From assembly GCF_000772935.1 (NCBI RefSeq), contig NZ_JPVR01000077.1, forward strand, positions 175,635 to 239,634: a stretch of 64,000 nt of DNA, written 5' to 3'. Of the stretch, positions 59,997 to 64,000 are shown piece after piece. How positions within the stretch are numbered: position 1 is the stretch's first letter; each line of letters begins with the position of its first letter. This stretch comes from Lysinibacillus boronitolerans JCM 21713 = 10a = NBRC 103108 (lineage in GTDB: Bacteria > Bacillota > Bacilli > Bacillales_A > Planococcaceae). Under the pieces are notes generated by a model. It ran no database searches. It was given only the letters and a program-made list of their open reading frames with translations, and was not told the DNA's origin. The translations under genes and the position numbers were made by a program.

Positions 59997-60955
59997 TATT
60001 GTTCCTCCCTTACTAACAGCTGAAAGGCACCTTTCCCTACATCAACTGTTTTTTCCTTCTGGCCATCTTTTATAAAGTACAATGTGTGATCATCATAGCC
60101 AGCGACAACAATATAATCTTTAAACTGGTCCACTACAAAGGGATTTGCCCCAACCTCTTGCTGCCATAATATATGTCCATCAAAGTCTGCCACATATAAC
60201 TCATTATGACCATGACTCACAACAAGAACAGCATCTTTGGTCTTTTTTAAGCCTACTGGCATCAAAGGCATGTCGATCTCTCCATGCAGTTGACCTGTAG
60301 TCAAATCATATTTTTTAACAGAACTATTTGGCTTACTTCCTTCTCCATGACCACCAACCCATAGCTCATGTGTTTCTTCTAGAACAGCAATTCCATGTGC
60401 AGATTTTTGAATCGGCCACTCTTGCTCAATTGTTAAATCCTTCATATTTAACACCGATAATTTTGTATCTTTAAAATTAATAACATATAGTTTATCCCTA
60501 TACGATGTCATTGACATTGGATAATTGCCTAGTTGTTGTGTAGCTAGCTGATTTCCTTCTTGATCAAAGCTTGTCACTGTATTGGTTTTACTATTCGTGA
60601 TAAAAAATTGCTTGATGTTGTCATCGTAGTATACATTGGTCGTACCAATCTCTACTTTTTTTGAATAGAGCTTTTCTCCGGTTGATATTGTATAGACGTC
60701 AATGTTATTTAGTTGGTGTCCATATAATAAAACTTGGTCATCACCTAATAGTATGGCTCCTGAATAAGCCTTATCAAATAACCATGTCGCAAGTACAATC
60801 CCATCCTCATCAATAAAATCTAATGATGGCTCTTGTATGTTTAATGAAGCTATAAAACTTCGTTCCCTTTCAATGGGTTCATATGACTTTTCAGCGCAAC
60901 CCGCTAACCATATAATTTGTAGTAACGAAAAAATGAAGAATGCCCATTTTTTCAA
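59996..60955 (-). CDS. Beta-propeller (YVTN/YncE-like) lipoprotein
   Basis: 319 residues from a TTG start 6 bp after GAGGTG; an upstream GTG overlaps that site. Lipobox IIWLAGCAEK (Cys near residue 18). The rest is six or seven four-stranded blades with repeated LYVINFKDTKLSVLNM, HELWVGGHGEG and DHTLYFIKDGQK patterns. Located outside the cell on the membrane, it may present a sensed molecule to the kinase. First gene of the operon. Confidence 0.85.
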   Translation of the reverse strand: MKKWAFFIFSLLQIIWLAGCAEKSYEPIERERSFIASLNIQEPSLDFIDEDGIVLATWLFDKAYSGAILLGDDQVLLYGHQLNNIDVYTISTGEKLYSKKVEIGTTNVYYDDNIKQFFITNSKTNTVTSFDQEGNQLATQQLGNYPMSMTSYRDKLYVINFKDTKLSVLNMKDLTIEQEWPIQKSAHGIAVLEETHELWVGGHGEGSKPNSSVKKYDLTTGQLHGEIDMPLMPVGLKKTKDAVLVVSHGHNELYVADFDGHILWQQEVGANPFVVDQFKDYIVVAGYDDHTLYFIKDGQKEKTVDVGKGAFQLLVREEQ

Positions 60956-60983
60956 CTTTATCACCTCTGCCCCTTAACTATAC

Positions 60984-60997
60984 TTCACAATTGTGAA
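60984..60997. promoter_or_regulatory. Palindrome in the divergent region (candidate regulator site)
   Basis: TTCACAATTGTGAA is a perfect 14-bp palindrome, 29 bp before the propeller-lipoprotein start. It could be the site of the operon's own response regulator or another repressor. Confidence 0.5.
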
Positions 60998-61146
60998 ATT
61001 CGGGTGAAACTTGGAAGGTAAATTTATGACAAACCATGAAAATACATTTCACATTTCATGCTCGCAATTCCTCTAACAGTCTAATCATCCAACCAATATT
61101 TCCGTCCTAACATATATTACAAAGATAATGTAAGGAGGAATATAGT

Positions 61147-62232
61147 ATGATTTCCATTAGCTTATGTATGATTGTAAGAAATGAAGAAGAAGTTATTGGT
61201 CGTTGTCTTGAGTCCGTCAAAGATATTGTAGATGAAATTAATATTGTTGATACGGGATCAACAGATAATACAAAGCAAGTGGTTGCACAGTATACAGACC
61301 GAATTTTTGATTTTAAATGGATACATCACTTTGCAGCAGCACGGAACTTTTCCTTTCAACAAGCAACAAAGGATTACATCCTTTGGCTTGATGCCGACGA
61401 TGTTTTTTTAGAGGAAGATCGCCAAAAATTAAAGGCACTCAAAGCATCTCTTAACTCTGATATTGATGCTGTTTCAATGAATTATCATTTAAGTTTCGAT
61501 CATGAGGGAAATGCAGACGCCTTAATAAGAAGATATCGACTTGTCAGAAGGGAGAAGCAATTTCAATGGATTGGTGCTGTTCATGAATATTTAGAAGTTA
61601 GTGGTATGTTGTTTGATAGTGATGTCGCTGTTAGCCATTTACCATTAACACACGATCACTCACGCAATATTACGATTTATAGACAACTGATTGAAGCTGG
61701 AGAAACACTATCACCACGTGATACATTTTATTTTGCTAATGAATTAGTAGATCATGGCCTGTTTGAGGAAGCTATTTATTATTATGAATTATTTTTAACG
61801 TCCAAATTAGGGTGGGTTGAAGATAACATTCGTGCCTGCTTAAAATTAGCAGATTGCTATTCCCATTTAAACGATAAAGAAAACAATCTCAGTGCTATAC
61901 TACGAAGCTTTGAATACGATATCCCCAGACCAGAAGCCTGCTGTCGCCTAGGCTATCACTTTATGGAACAATCTAGAAATTACGAAGCTATATTTTGGTA
62001 TGAACAGGCTCTAGTTATTAAACAGAAGCCAAATGCCCCCTTTCAGAACAAAAGCTTTTCTACATGGCTACCCCACTTGCAGCTCTGTGTTCTTTACGAC
62101 CGCTTACAACAATATGAACTGGCCAATGCCCATAATGAATTAGCGGGCTCGTTTATTCCAAATGACCCCAAAATTCTACACAATAAAGAATATTTCAAGC
62201 GCATTTTAACAATCATTCAAAATGACTCTTAA
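61147..62232 (+). CDS. Family 2 glycosyltransferase with C-terminal TPR-like helices
   Basis: 361 residues. The GT-A domain (1-200) begins SISLCMIVRNEEEVIGRCLE; WLDADDVF carries the DxD metal/sugar-nucleotide motif and EINIVDTGSTDNT the nucleotide loop. Residues ~200-350 are helical repeats (ALVIKQKPNAPFQNKSFS). This layout occurs in SunS-like transferases that modify proteins. AAGGAGG precedes the ATG. It lies 178 bp before the collagen-like gene on the same strand, so glycosylation of that protein is likely. Confidence 0.9.
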   Translation: MISISLCMIVRNEEEVIGRCLESVKDIVDEINIVDTGSTDNTKQVVAQYTDRIFDFKWIHHFAAARNFSFQQATKDYILWLDADDVFLEEDRQKLKALKASLNSDIDAVSMNYHLSFDHEGNADALIRRYRLVRREKQFQWIGAVHEYLEVSGMLFDSDVAVSHLPLTHDHSRNITIYRQLIEAGETLSPRDTFYFANELVDHGLFEEAIYYYELFLTSKLGWVEDNIRACLKLADCYSHLNDKENNLSAILRSFEYDIPRPEACCRLGYHFMEQSRNYEAIFWYEQALVIKQKPNAPFQNKSFSTWLPHLQLCVLYDRLQQYELANAHNELAGSFIPNDPKILHNKEYFKRILTIIQNDS

Positions 62233-62320
62233 AAATATCAACAACCATCTAAAAAGTTTCAGCTCATCTTCACATGATAAACATCCAATTATCTTAAAAA
62301 TATTTGCAACGAATCTATAA

Positions 62321-64000
<1,680 letters not shown>

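Overview
The window looks like chromosome from a low-GC, endospore-forming Firmicute of the Bacillaceae/Planococcaceae type, most plausibly Lysinibacillus or a close relative. Support comes from the gene order, which follows Bacillus subtilis blocks: cggR-gap-pgk-tpiA-gpmI-eno, tRNA-Arg/clpP, crh-whiA-yvcK-rapZ-nudix-trxB, his operon-yvoF-ppaX-lgt-hprK, cccB/yvjA and yhfH/lplJ. A CotF-type spore coat protein, a BclA-like collagen gene, strong Shine-Dalgarno sites and frequent TTG/GTG starts also fit. The genus is an inference; no rRNA lies in the window.

Layout: 1-450 holds the 3' end of an alkaline phosphatase gene. 725-4963 is a complete dltXABCD operon. 5000-6900 is a scar-like stretch with a chemotaxis-receptor fragment, a second diverged enolase 3' end, a small membrane-anchored protein and a dead tyrosine-recombinase fragment. 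6939-14580 is the glycolytic cluster with its repressor CggR, a promoter and an operator. 14600-24700 carries a glutaredoxin-like protein, a divergent EamA exporter/MocR regulator pair, a secreted S9 peptidase, a LemA/TPM pair, a spore coat protein and a polar amino acid ABC importer.

25184-32944 holds tRNA-Arg(CCG), clpP and the crh-whiA-yvcK-rapZ-nudix block, trxB and a TPR protein. 33035-38753 is hisZGDBHFIE, with no hisA. 39268-42274 is yvoF-ppaX-lgt-hprK. 42417-47634 has cytochrome c551, a YitT protein, a YuxH-like EAL/HDOD protein, a DedA protein and an acyl-CoA ligase. 47777-52596 is a BceRS-AB-type peptide-sensing and detoxification module with an extra unknown gene. 52697-57278 holds lplJ, yhfH and a YhgE/Pip membrane protein with its TetR regulator. 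57400-60955 is a lipoprotein/two-component operon. 61147-64000 is a glycosyltransferase followed by a collagen-like repeat gene that runs off the right edge.

A common theme is carbon regulation. CggR controls lower glycolysis; Crh and HprK act in catabolite control; PpaX removes the pyrophosphate made by HprK; GlmR (YvcK) and RapZ link carbon flux to the cell wall. I found no clearly new multi-gene system. The most useful leads are the eno-3'-end integration scar, the missing hisA, the matching TetR/YhgE operators, the unknown gene in the Bce module, the propeller-lipoprotein/TCS/YtkA operon and the glycosyltransferase-collagen pair.
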